From Spodoptera frugiperda (Eukaryota > Arthropoda > Insecta > Lepidoptera > Noctuidae): DNA of 64,000 bases. A model generated the notes under the pieces. The model made no database searches, was not told the origin of the DNA, and was given only the letters and a program-made list of their open reading frames with translations. Both the position numbers and the translations under genes were made by a program. The stretch lies in assembly GCF_023101765.2 (NCBI RefSeq), contig NC_064227.1, positions 310,001 through 374,000 of the forward strand, written 5' to 3'. This document shows, piece after piece, positions 27,301 through 39,300 of the stretch; within the stretch, counting starts at the first letter, position 1, and each line of letters opens with the position of its first letter.

Positions 27301-30300
27301 TTCACAAACTTGTAGTAATTTTTCCGTTTAAGTCAGAGTTTTAAACGGATTCAACATACAACTCGGTAGATACAGTACATAAATACATCCATAGCCTTAC
27401 GCTTGTCTCTCATGGAGGTAGGCAGGGTGGATATGAATGGGACCATCGGAATGGGGGGGGCGCCCTCTAGATGGCTATCGACTAGTTTTGCGATATGTTA
27501 AAGAAGAATCAAATTAAAAGTACCCTTTATCGACGTGCACGCATGAAAAGACTGATGACTGTTGATAAAACGAAAGAGATATGTAAGAATGATAGCAATC
27601 GTGCAGATTTTTATGATATTTAAGATTATACAATACCTTTATTTATGGACTTCGGCAAGTACAAACAACACAACTGAAGATTAAAAACTATTTAGAATGT
27701 TAAGGATCATCTACATATATAACAAACCTATCTATCGAACTCAGTAATTTAATGTTTTACGCGACAAAATTTAAAACATTCTTAACAAAATATCTTCTGA
27801 ATCCAAGCGGAATATTCGCCATTTTTAAATTTACTTTCCTTATACGATCATTCTTTTCTGATCGACTCCGAATGACTCTCAACATTCCTCTCCCAGTTAT
27901 GTGTTCAATATAAAAATTAAAAGAAGTAACTTCACGCCTCTTATCTCCGAAGGGGTAGGCAGAGGTGTACATTACGACGTGTAATGCCGTTACGCAATGT
28001 ACAAGTACATTTCACCATTTGTGTTATAAGTCCCATATAATAGGGGGTGAGCCTATTGCCATATACTGGCCACAATTCCAGACTCCGTGCTACTACTGAA
28101 TTTTTTTCGAAAAACCATCAAAAGTCCACTAATACTTTGCTCGACCCCACAATCGAACCAGAAACCCCTTGCCTGACAGTCGCCCTTGCAACCACTCAAC
28201 CAACGACACAGTCAAAAGGTACGAGTCAGATAAAAATTAAAAGATGGAGTATTTCACTTTTAATGCTGCGTTGAGTACCTGCTTTAAAAGAGGGGGGAGG
28301 AGATCCATTAAATGCAACAAAAGGTTCATCATCTCGTCATTATGTGGAAGGAGAGGCTCTTTGTAAAGAACTCGCCCGGGAAAGTACCTACTACCGCTTG
28401 CAACTATGTTACTAGAGTATGTCGTATGGAGTATCAAAGACCTTTCATGATATTACCTACTGCAATTTACGTTTATGATAAAAAATGGTTTAATGTGTTG
28501 TCAAAGAATACGGATTGATGTCCTTTAAAAAATATTATTATTCTCCCAATACTATGAGGGTATTATTTTATTAATCAATAGTTTTTGTCAGCGGTTTCGC
28601 CCGCTTTCCCGTGGGATATAAAGTAGCCAGACCATAATCTACCCCTGTCCGTAATTTCACCTCGATCCCTTTACCCGTTTTGACATGACGGAGTAACAAA
28701 GACAAACTTTCGTATCTATAATATTAGTAGGAAAATTAATTTATTCACCAAGGATTCCATTTTATTTGCTATAGCAAGAATGACTTATGGACTGTCAATG
28801 GTCGAGGACAGTCCAAGTTTATTTTTTACAATGTGACTGTATACTTCGAAGGTCTCAGTGGTATCAGGGAGTATTGAAGTCAAAGAGTTTGGTGTTTACC
28901 TCCTTTGAAAGAACTCCTACCCAAAATATGATCACAAATAATGTTTCGAATAAAACATACTCACGATACACGAATCACCTCGCCCAAAGTTCCATACACA
29001 CTTTAACAAAGATTTTCTATCGTGTCCTAATTATTTTTCCAATACAAAGGTGACTGGCAAAACGTTTTATTGCCAGGCATTGCCACGCTTTGCCAGGCAT
29101 TGCCAGTATCGATCTGATGACCTTCTTGTTTAGTTGAGTCATGGTTGATGTTATCTGGCTGTGTAGTTAGGTGGTATCCTGATAGATCTATCAATGTAGC
29201 CTAGGTCTTAAAGATTACCTATATGTATAGATGAGAATGTTTGGTTAGGTCATGTGATAAATGATAGCTAGGTGAAATTGTGTATTAATATTCGGATTTT
29301 CATCTCTTTAACAAGACGCTGTTTTGACTACGTCGTTTCAAAGTCAAAGTCAAAGCATTTATTTCAATTAAACTATAAATGATATTATTAAAATGTCTAC
29401 AAATAATTATCTATTTATAACATTTCAATAAATAATAGTCTGTTAGTCTGTCCGTCAGTGAAGCTAGGTGCTCGTTCCAAAGTGTAGCTTCGAATGGAGA
29501 AAAACGAGCAAGAAACTCCATTCGAAATTACTCTTTTCGAAAATATGTTTACAATTTCTCTGATACATTGTATGTGAGAACAATACAGAGCTATTGCGAC
29601 CCGCAACTCTATTCAACGAGTTAGGGTCTCAGGTTAGATTTCCGAGTTGGGCAAACTATTACAAAGCGGGTGTTACATTTAATGCTCTGCTGATCCTGTC
29701 GGGGATCAAAAGGCGTGAAGTCATGTTTTGTTATGTTAATTAGCCACAGTTTCGGGCGCCCGACTCACCATAATAGAAGACAAAGTAAAGTTTACACAGT
29801 AACCTTAACCGGCCGACCTAAACCCACAACAATTATATTATTAGATACAAATAGCCCGGTAGGGTACATCATGCACGTGAACAGCGTGATCAACGTGATA
29901 AAACACTGCACCACGTATATGTACGCAGACGACATGTGCCTGTTATACTCATCCACTAGCGCGGCGGACGCGCAACACCACATGCAGGCAGATTTTGAAA
30001 ATATAATAAGGTGGGCTCATGATAACGGGATAATTCTAAATTTTGCTAAAACTAAGTTGATGTTGATATATTCCCCCTATAGTGGCTATAAAAACCAAAT
30101 ACAGATACACTTAACAGGTCATACATACGAATGTTTGCATAATAAAAAAAATAGATGCCAATGTACTAATATAGACAAAGTAGATAAATATAAATATTTA
30201 GGTTTAAAGGTGGATTGTAATTTAAATTGGAAGCTACAAGTCAATGATGTGTGTTCCAAACTACAGTCGATCCTGGGTAAATTCTTTCACCTCAGTAAGT

Positions 30301-33300
30301 TTGTAAGTAAAAAAGTACTGTATGTATTGTATTTCGCACTTGCCGACTCACTAATTAGTTATGGCTTGAGTAGTTATGGGCTTACATTTAAAACACAATT
30401 AGATTTAATTAAACAACTACAGATTAGATTGTGTAAACATCTTGTTAGCAAAAAGGTGAAATTAAAATATAAACAGAATTACGACGAATTGCTAAAATAC
30501 CGAAAGATAATACCAGTGCATGAAAAAGTGGAATATTTAATAGCTGTAGAACAATACAATATAGATAAATACAAAGAAGCTGTAAATCATAAATATAAAA
30601 CTAGGAATGCTGCTCAACGAAAACTTGTAATACCGAATGTAAAAAACTATTATGGCAAAAGAACCAGGCAATATTTAACACCAACAATATTTAATAAGAT
30701 AGATATTTTAAGGGACTCGAACAAAATTAGTAATATGTGTAGTTTGAAAAAAAGACTGAAGAAATACTACTTAAAGGATATAAAAATGTAATGTACCTAA
30801 GAATATATAGATATGGAGATATATATATATATATATATATAAGATAAATATATATATTTTTAGGAATCAGAAGTTTGGATATTTAAAAAAAAACGCAACA
30901 CACAACCAAAATTATACAACTCTTCATTTTTTTATTTAGGAACAAAATAACAAACACGAAAAGTAACCTTATCTACCGCAAATCACTACACATTGAATTA
31001 GCACATAAATTATCAAAGAAATAATAAGAAAGTACATAAGAATACAAAAATATAAGTCTCACGATCCTTGAGCGATGTAACCTCTTCGACGACTCTCGAG
31101 CAAATGGGCTTGAGAACGGTGTGAAGTTTGCTTTTATAGACTATTAAAAGCTGTTATTCCTTGACTTCTAACACGGCCTCTCCTGACAGCAAGTCGTCCT
31201 CGACTTGAACTTCTTGGGATGCGCCTGCACTGGGATGCTGTTCTGTTCCCACCTCCTCATCTAAGCTCGGCATGGATAACCCAATCGAAGCTGGTGCCGG
31301 GTTGTCGCCTTCCAAGTGATCTGACCTATTTTCAGCCTCGTCAGTATCGTCATCTGAAAGAGCTTGCTATGGTTATTCACAAAATTAACACAAGTATACT
31401 GATCGCTTAATAATTACATAAATAGGAAAATGGCTAACGATATAAGATAGTAGGCGTCCCAACCATTTCATATCATTGCCTTATACGTTACCACAGCGAC
31501 TGACGCTACATGGGTGACGATCACCGACGTTGGGCGACACACGCCTTCGCAGTGGGGCGTATCCCATGGTTAGGCGACACACGCCTCTGGGGCGTCCGTC
31601 TATATGCGATTAACACCATTGATGGGGAACACATCCCATTGTTGGGCGACTAACGCCATTGGGACTAACCCGGTGGGACTAACCCGGTGGGACTAACCCG
31701 GTGGGACTAACCCGGTGGGACTAACCCGGTGGGACTAACCCGGTGGGACTAACCCAGTGGGACTAACCCGGTGGGACTAACCCGTATGTTCGGCGACTAA
31801 CGCCGTTGGGACTAACCCGTATGTTTGGCGACAAACGCCATTGGTGACGTCCCATTGTAGGGCGACTAACGCCCTAGGGACTAACACTTCTGAAACCAAA
31901 AAAAAACAACAGGATCAGTTCATCATACTCACTTTCAAAGAAAGCGGCACAACTTTCTGGGCACCATTCTCCTTTCCAAGGCACCATGTATTGGGAGGCT
32001 GCTTGAGTGGTTTTCCCGCAGCTTCCGCTGAGAAGTTTAAGTTCATAGCGCCCATTAGGTAAGACTTTGGTCACTCTATATGGTCCTCGCATTCCAGGGT
32101 CTAATTTTCCCGTTGATTGCGAGTACTTTATTACAAAAACTAGGTCATCCACCTTGTATTCGCGCGGTGGACGTCTAAACTGGTTGGCTGAAGCATCTTG
32201 CTGTTCCTGGTTCTTTTTCATCAGTTCGCTAGCGCGACTTCGACGCATCTCCCGCAGAGCTTCTCTGTTGGTATCTGGAGTACTTGTAGCTAGGTCCCGT
32301 ATCAACGATCGTATAGCTGGGGTAGAGGCGTCCGTACCAATCATTAAATTTATGGCTGAGGATTGGGTAGTTTTCTGCTTGCTGATATTTAGTACCAGTT
32401 GTAACTTCCAAAGTGTGGTCGACCAGGAGGCGTTCTTATGTCCCACTTCGATACGAAGCATGTTAAGAACGGTTCTTATATACCGTTCCACTTGCCCGTT
32501 CGCGCCGTGCATTTCAGGAGTTATATAGTGCAGGTCTGAACCAAGTTCGGATATCCACTGCACGAAGTCCGTAGACTCAAACATCCTACCCCTGTCAGTA
32601 ACTAACAGTCTGGGAACTCCAAATAAAGAAATGGCTTGAGACATGACGCGTTTCAACTCACTGGTGTCTTGGCGGTAAATAGGGTACAACATACAAAACT
32701 TTGTAAAAGCATCAACTAGTATTAAGATAAATTTGTAACCCTCCGATTCTGGCAGTGGTCCCAGGGCATCGACATGAACGGTGTCGAAAGGGGTTTCGGG
32801 TTTTGACCAGGATGAGATATTCTGAAGCGGTGCCCGGGGCACTCGCTTTTTAGAAATACATACTAAACAATGGGAGATGTATTTAGACACAAATTGGCGG
32901 AGCCCGGGGAACCAGAAATGTTTTAGGATGAGATGTAGAGTTTTATCAGCACCCACGTGCTCATGCTCATCGTGGAAAATTCGTAAAAGACTGAGTCGAT
33001 GGCCCTTGGGTATAAAACAAAGAAGGCGTGCTTCTTCACCGACTGGCGTGTATTTGTAATGCAATAGGTCATTTTTCAAGACATAACGACTAGAGTCGAG
33101 CTGACCTTCTGAGAGTTTCTGTATAAGGTCTTTAGTTTCATGGTCCGCGTTTTGCGCTATTTGCGCCCAGTTACGAGGTCTCGTTATTTGATTTATGGTG
33201 GTAACGGGGTTTCTACTGAGGTAGTCGGCATGCGGAAGCATAACCCCTTTTCTGTACTCGAGAGAAAAATTAAAATCCTGGAGGTAAATCCACCATCGAG

Positions 33301-36300
33301 CTACGCGAGGAAGCAGATCTTTTTACGTTCCGTAGACTTGAGAGCGTTGCAGTCTGTGACGACCTTGAATTGCAAGCCCACCAAATAATGGCGAAAATGC
33401 TGCAAGGCCTTCACGACCGCTAACGTCTCCAATTCGTAGCTATGGTATTTGCTTTCTGCTCCTTGCGTAACCTTACTGAAGTATGCCACCACATGCCTTC
33501 CACCATCAGTGTCCATTTGTAAAAGCACTGCCCCATAACCGGCAGAGCTCGCATCTGTGTGAACTTCGGTTTTTAGCTCAGGGTTGAAAATGGTGAGGAC
33601 AGGCTCACTAGTCAAGCATTGTATTAAATCTTGCCGAACTTGTTCCTGTTCCTGACCCCAATGAAAATCTACCCCCTTTCGAGTTAAATGGGCGATGCAC
33701 GCGGTCTTGGTTGCGTAGTTTTTAATATATTTGCGGAAGTATCCTGCCAGTCCTAATAATTGACGGACCTGCCTGACATTTTTGGGAGCTGGGGAGTTTT
33801 TTAACGCCGCTATTTTCCTAGAGCTCGGTCGTACCTGACCAAAACTTATCGACCTACCCAAGTATTCGACTTCGGTTGTCAAGAAAGAGCATTTCTTTAA
33901 ATTTATCGAAAAGCCTGATTTAGTGAGTGTTTGCAGGACTCTCTCGAGCAAAGCGATGCCATCCTCTGCGGTATTACTTAGCAAGAGGACGTCATCGATA
34001 TAAACTAGCGCGTTTCCGGCGTCGATAAATTCGCGAAGGGTGTGATTTATTATCCGTTGGTATACGATCGGGGAGTTCGTCAAACCATACGGCATTTTCA
34101 GGAATTCGTAGTGCCCTTCTGGTGTGACGAATCCCGTCACGTGAACGGAGCTCTCTTTGATTCGAATCTGGTGGAAACCAGTAGCCATGTCTAAGCTGCT
34201 GAAGAAGGTGTAGCGACCCAGCCGATCAATGTGGTCGTCTATCAGGGGAGAGGATATCTCTCCTTTTCAGTGATACGATTGAGCGCCCTGTAGTCGACAC
34301 ACATTCGGTCGGACCCATCCTTCTTCTTCACCAGTATTATGGGGCTGGCGTACTCTGATCGTGATTCCCTGATGATGCCTTTATCCAATAAATCTCTAAT
34401 TATTTCGCGTACTACGAGTTTCTCGTTATAAGAGAGCTTGTACGGTCGGTATACGATGGGAGTGGTATTAGTTAGTTTGATCTCCATGTAACCAGTTGTA
34501 ACTGTACTCGTCGCGGTACCAGTGATAAGAAAGTTTGAAAATTTGTTAATCACAGACATCAGAGAATCACGCAGAGCGCCTTGCAAAGGGGTATTGACCA
34601 ACGTTTGGTCAAGACGTAGAACTTCGTTCACACAAGCAGGAGTATCGCTAGCTCGAGTGATGTACTGTCTGTCTTTGGTGCGTACGTACGTTACCCCGTC
34701 GCGGTTAAGGACGTCTGTTCCAATAATAAGAGAAGTGTTCATACATGACTTTGGCACTACCACTAGGTCAGTTTCTATAGAAATGTCACTAAGCTCAATA
34801 GTTGCCGTAATGAACGAAGAAGCTACGATTTCCCGCTCGCTTATACCCTTGAGAACGCAGTGTGTTGGTTTAACTTGGCAAGAAAGGTGCTTCAGAACAT
34901 CTGAAGAAATCAGCGACACGTTTTGGGCTCCACTATCTATGAGCGCGTCCATGGGGATACCCTGGACAACGGCCGTTACAATATCTGTCTTGTTATTTGC
35001 GTGACTCGCGCACAAATTAACATTTCGCTGGTTCCTTTGTTCTGAGCGGTTCTTGGCGAAGCACTTTTCTTCTGTGTGCCCCCTTTTCTTACAAAACGAG
35101 CATAGCAATTCGGATTTGCTAGCAGCAGTGGTATCGTTAACAGAGCCTTGTGTCCCAGATTTTACGGTAGACCTATCACTGGATTCTTTGCGAGTCTTTT
35201 TAATACAATTGCGACCCACATGTCCACGCTGGTTGCATATGTAACACTTGGGTCCGCGATCAAAAGATGAGTTCGAAGACGAATGTTTATTTGTCGCGGT
35301 ACCACGAGAATCAGGTTTAGCGCGGTTCGGTTTCACGTAAATTGAAAGGAACGAGACTATATCTTCGGTTGCTAGGTTTGCATTCGCCGCGGCCGCTCTA
35401 ATTTGTGGGTTATCAATACCACGTATGACGATAAGAGTTCGTAACTCATCGCTAAGACCCTTAACTATCCTTAAGCGTAACAAAGTACGGCGAGCGTATT
35501 CCGCATATGTCGTGTATTTGTCGGATGTCGTGTTCATTGCTTCGAATAAAATATTTGCGTAATCTAACTTCCGTGGACAAAGGGGTTTAAACTCAAGCTT
35601 AAAATTTGACCATGTTCGATCATTGGTGACCCATTCGTTGAGCCAAACTTTAGCATCGCCTTTAAGGCAGGAAGCTACTCGCGACAAACATTCATGGTCC
35701 CTCCAAGCGTTCGCGATCGCGGCTCGGTCCACTTCCTCGCACCATGCGTCAATATCGTGTATGTTCGGATCGAAATTAGATACGTAATAATTGTGCGACC
35801 TAGTAGGCTGCAAAGATCTCAAGGCTTCCGCGAGCATGGTCACAGTGGACACGGCTTCGGATCCGCGAGCGCTTGAGTTGTCCGCATGAACTGTCGTTGA
35901 AGAACCCTCGGAATTATTAATGCGGACTTGTTGCGGAACATCGCTCAAGACGTCGAGACTACGCGAACGCGAAGCGGCTTCACGAACCGGATCCTGCAGG
36001 TTTCCTTCAGTGTGAGAATTTGGCAAATTATTAGGCGTGGATATCGCGTTCGCACCGTTATGCTCGATAGCATCAAGCCTTGTCATAATATTACTGAGAG
36101 TGTCTTGTAACGAGTTATTAGTACGTGGAGTCACTGACGGGTACCTTGCACGCGGGGGTGTATGTGGAGATCGAGATCTAGAATGGCGGTGGTCCCGAGC
36201 CTCGCGGCGGCGACAATACGTGCTTTCCTCGGAGTCGCTACGCTCCCGACGACGGTTCCGTCGTGATCTACGGCGCGACCTACATTCGGTTTCACTGCTA

Positions 36301-39300
36301 GGGGACTCGTCTCGCGAAACGCGTTGAGATCGACCTCGTGAACGACGACGTTCATGGCTTCCCGGCATGATGAGCACAAAGATTCGGTATTAAATCACAA
36401 TCACACACGTAAAATATCAAAATGATAAGCGAAAACCAAAAGTGAAATTTGCGGGTAGAAAAATATTTTGATATTTTGTTCCTTGAATGTTTTTACTGGT
36501 AATCTAGTGGGCAATTAAAGCTGTTCTTTATCCCACTTCTGATTTTAGGAATCAGAAGTTTGGATATTTAAAAAAAAACGCAACACACGACCAAAATTAT
36601 ACAACTCTTCATTTTTTTATTTAGGAACAAAATAACAAACACGAAAAGTAACCTTATCTACCGCAAATCACTACACATTGAATTAGCACATAAATTATCA
36701 AAGAAATAATAAGAAAGTACATAAGAATACAAAAATATAAGTCTCACGATCCTTGAGCGATGTAACCTCTTCGACGACTCTCGAGCAAATGGGCTTGAGA
36801 ACGGTGTGAAGTTTGCTTTTATAGACTATTAAAAGCTGTTATTCCTTGACTTCTAACAATATATATATATAAGATAAATATGAATATTAACAATATGTAT
36901 GTGATAAGTTCTTGTTTTATATAAAAAAAGTATTAAAGTACATAATAACATAAAAGATATAAGAATAAGAATTGTAAATTAAAGAGCGCCATTATCGCCA
37001 ACAAACTGACTTACAGTTTGGCGATTTTTGTATGTATTTTTATATGTATGATTTAAGTGAAAAAACGATATAAAAAAAAAAAAAATAATTGTAAACACTA
37101 CCTTAACTCACAAATTCACTACATTAGTGTACAATGATAAACCAAATTAAAACATGGTAGGTATGGTATGGTAGGATACTGGTAGGCTGTGGCGACGTTA
37201 CCTCATATTGGATTTGGAATCTCGTCCCCTTAGGACTCGTCGCCCAGTCCCCATATTTTTTAGGGGGCAAAATCATCCCATGACTTCTTTTGCTTTGGGC
37301 GAGACGAGAGGGCGTGTCAGACTCATACTGAATAAAAACCACCCCGTTCTTATTACTGCTTTTCGAGCGGGAGCCCAGTAAACCCGCTAGGTAGTCCGCA
37401 GCTCCGATAGCCCGACTATAATATTATTCTGTAACTTTCAATCGCATTCTTACCCATAATTTTTCTAGATTATTCTCACAACAAATGACAAGGCTATTCC
37501 GAAATTTCATCTCGTAAGACACACTTTAGAAAACCAGTTAAAATTGATGTCAATGTTAAATACTCACCAAATGGCGTAATTTTACATTATAATATGATGA
37601 ACTATTTATATAATATTTACGGTAATAAATAAATTTCGATTTCTTTTATTTTAATATATTCACTTCTGTCACCACCTGATCGCGCTAATGTCGAATTTAC
37701 TTACATATTTTCAAAATACGAAACTTTCATCTCACCATGGATTCAGTAGTGCCTTTGCAAAATGAACGTTCCGATTAGCGCGGCTGGAATTCGTCGCCTA
37801 GGTCTCGTGTCCTTGAGACTAGACGGGGAAACGAACCCTTGGAGAAAATAACATAAATCTCCGGGCAGGCGCCGACGGGCCTCACTCTAAGCATTATTTC
37901 CCTTTATTTTACTGTGTGTCGGTTACTTTTACTACTGTTTCAAAATAAATCCATCATTCTAGGAGTCTAGGTTTTATAGGTTTTTGGTTATATTGTCAAG
38001 TTTGTTTTTTTTTGTTATATTTTTATAACGTACTCTAAGATCAAAGAGCTATCAAACCACAACAAATGGGGCCCAGTAGGGCTGATGCCGACCCGGAGCT
38101 ACGGACTGCCTAGCGGGTTGAAAAGCAGGAGTAGGAACGGGGTGGTTTTTAGTCAGTAAGAGTCTGACTAGCCTCGCCCAAGACGGGAGAAGTCATTCGA
38201 TTATTTTTCTCCCTCAAAAACAAAGTACCCTAAGATGGAAATTAAAAGTATACAAGTTTTAGCCCAGTCATAGTTGAATAAAAAATATCAATAACATCTC
38301 AAGCTGTTACAAATGTCGAAGATGTCGTTGGCACGGTGGCTGGGCAACTGGCTGCCGTGCAACGTACAGCGATTTCCTTCCCGCACGGAGCAACTCTTTG
38401 TGTGATCCACAAATTGTTGTTTCAGGTCTGGCAATCAGGTGTATGTGAACTTGTATGTTTGTAAACGCATCTACAATACAGGAGAAACACCTAGTGTGGG
38501 GCAACGTTTTGCTAAGATATAAAAAAAAAACTTCATAAATCATAATATATTTTTTTAGGAAAGTATTTGATTTTGTATATTATTACCTAATTGTGTTAAC
38601 ATCCGTAAACAAGCCTATATCCTACCTACAATGTCTCTGACAATTCCACACATCTGAAAATCATGAAAAGTACAGAAAACAGCCACGCCCACACTCAGCT
38701 GAAGCAAATATTTGTTCATGCCAAACTGTTTGTTATGGCTGTAGGCAATACGTGTTATATTCCCCTGTGGACTGTGATACGGAGTCTATGGATATTAGGT
38801 TTACTTTTCGTAATGTATCACTTTATTTTATGTAGACAAAGTGTCTCCTAAAGGCCACGTAGTTACAACTAGTAAACATTTTTGATCTCAGGTTCGATAT
38901 CCAGCTAGATCAGACAGAGGGTTTACAATTTTGACATAATATATTATGAAAAGTATCTATAAAAATGTGATATCTTTTTTTTGAGTGGGGAAAATCATCC
39001 AATCACTTCTCCCGTCTTGGGCGAGGCGAGAAGGAGTGTCAGACTCTTACTGACTAAAAACAAATCCGTTCGTACCCTGCTTTTCGAGCTGGAGCCTCGG
39101 TACTCGATCAATGACTACTTGTGCCTACCCTGTAAGTGATGTCTACAAGTTGGATTACTTTTAATATAAATGTCCTTTTTAACTGACTTCAGAAACAAAG
39201 AGGTTCTCAGTTTGACCTGTATTCATGTATTATCTCACGTTTGTGCGCGATTATCTCACGTTTGGCGGAACTGATTCTGATGCGGTTATATACTCGTTTT

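Larger units (their letters stand above)
31354..31932 (-). other. Candidate 579-bp intron in retrotransposon pol
   Basis: Minus strand: donor A|GTGAGT (31932) and acceptor CTCTTTCAG|A (31354). Splicing joins FE and DDTDE in frame. The interior is non-coding and repeat-rich: a 14-bp tandem array and six GGCGACNNACGCC motifs. Alternative nearer acceptor: GGTTTCAG at about 31885, which would make the intron too short to be likely. Confidence 0.55.
30858..36858 (-). mobile_element. Ty3/gypsy LTR retrotransposon, young, nested in a LINE
   Basis: Two 316-bp LTRs (30858-31173, 36543-36858) flank gag, protease, RT, RNase H and integrase in Ty3/gypsy order on the minus strand; there is no envelope-like frame. 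The LTRs differ at one position by eye. Insertion was into an (AT)n stretch, so the target duplication cannot be read. Two frame breaks (near 34250 and near 33310) disrupt pol. The end of pol seems to be encoded after a 579-bp intron. Confidence 0.92.

Noticed and set aside
31661..31784. Regular short repeats resembling a CRISPR array or a telomere tract
   Set aside because: The 14-bp units abut without spacers, and the unit is not TTAGG, the usual lepidopteran telomere repeat. It is a minisatellite inside a retrotransposon.
32067..36327. Several + strand ORFs across the LTR element
   Set aside because: Antisense shadows of gag-pol.
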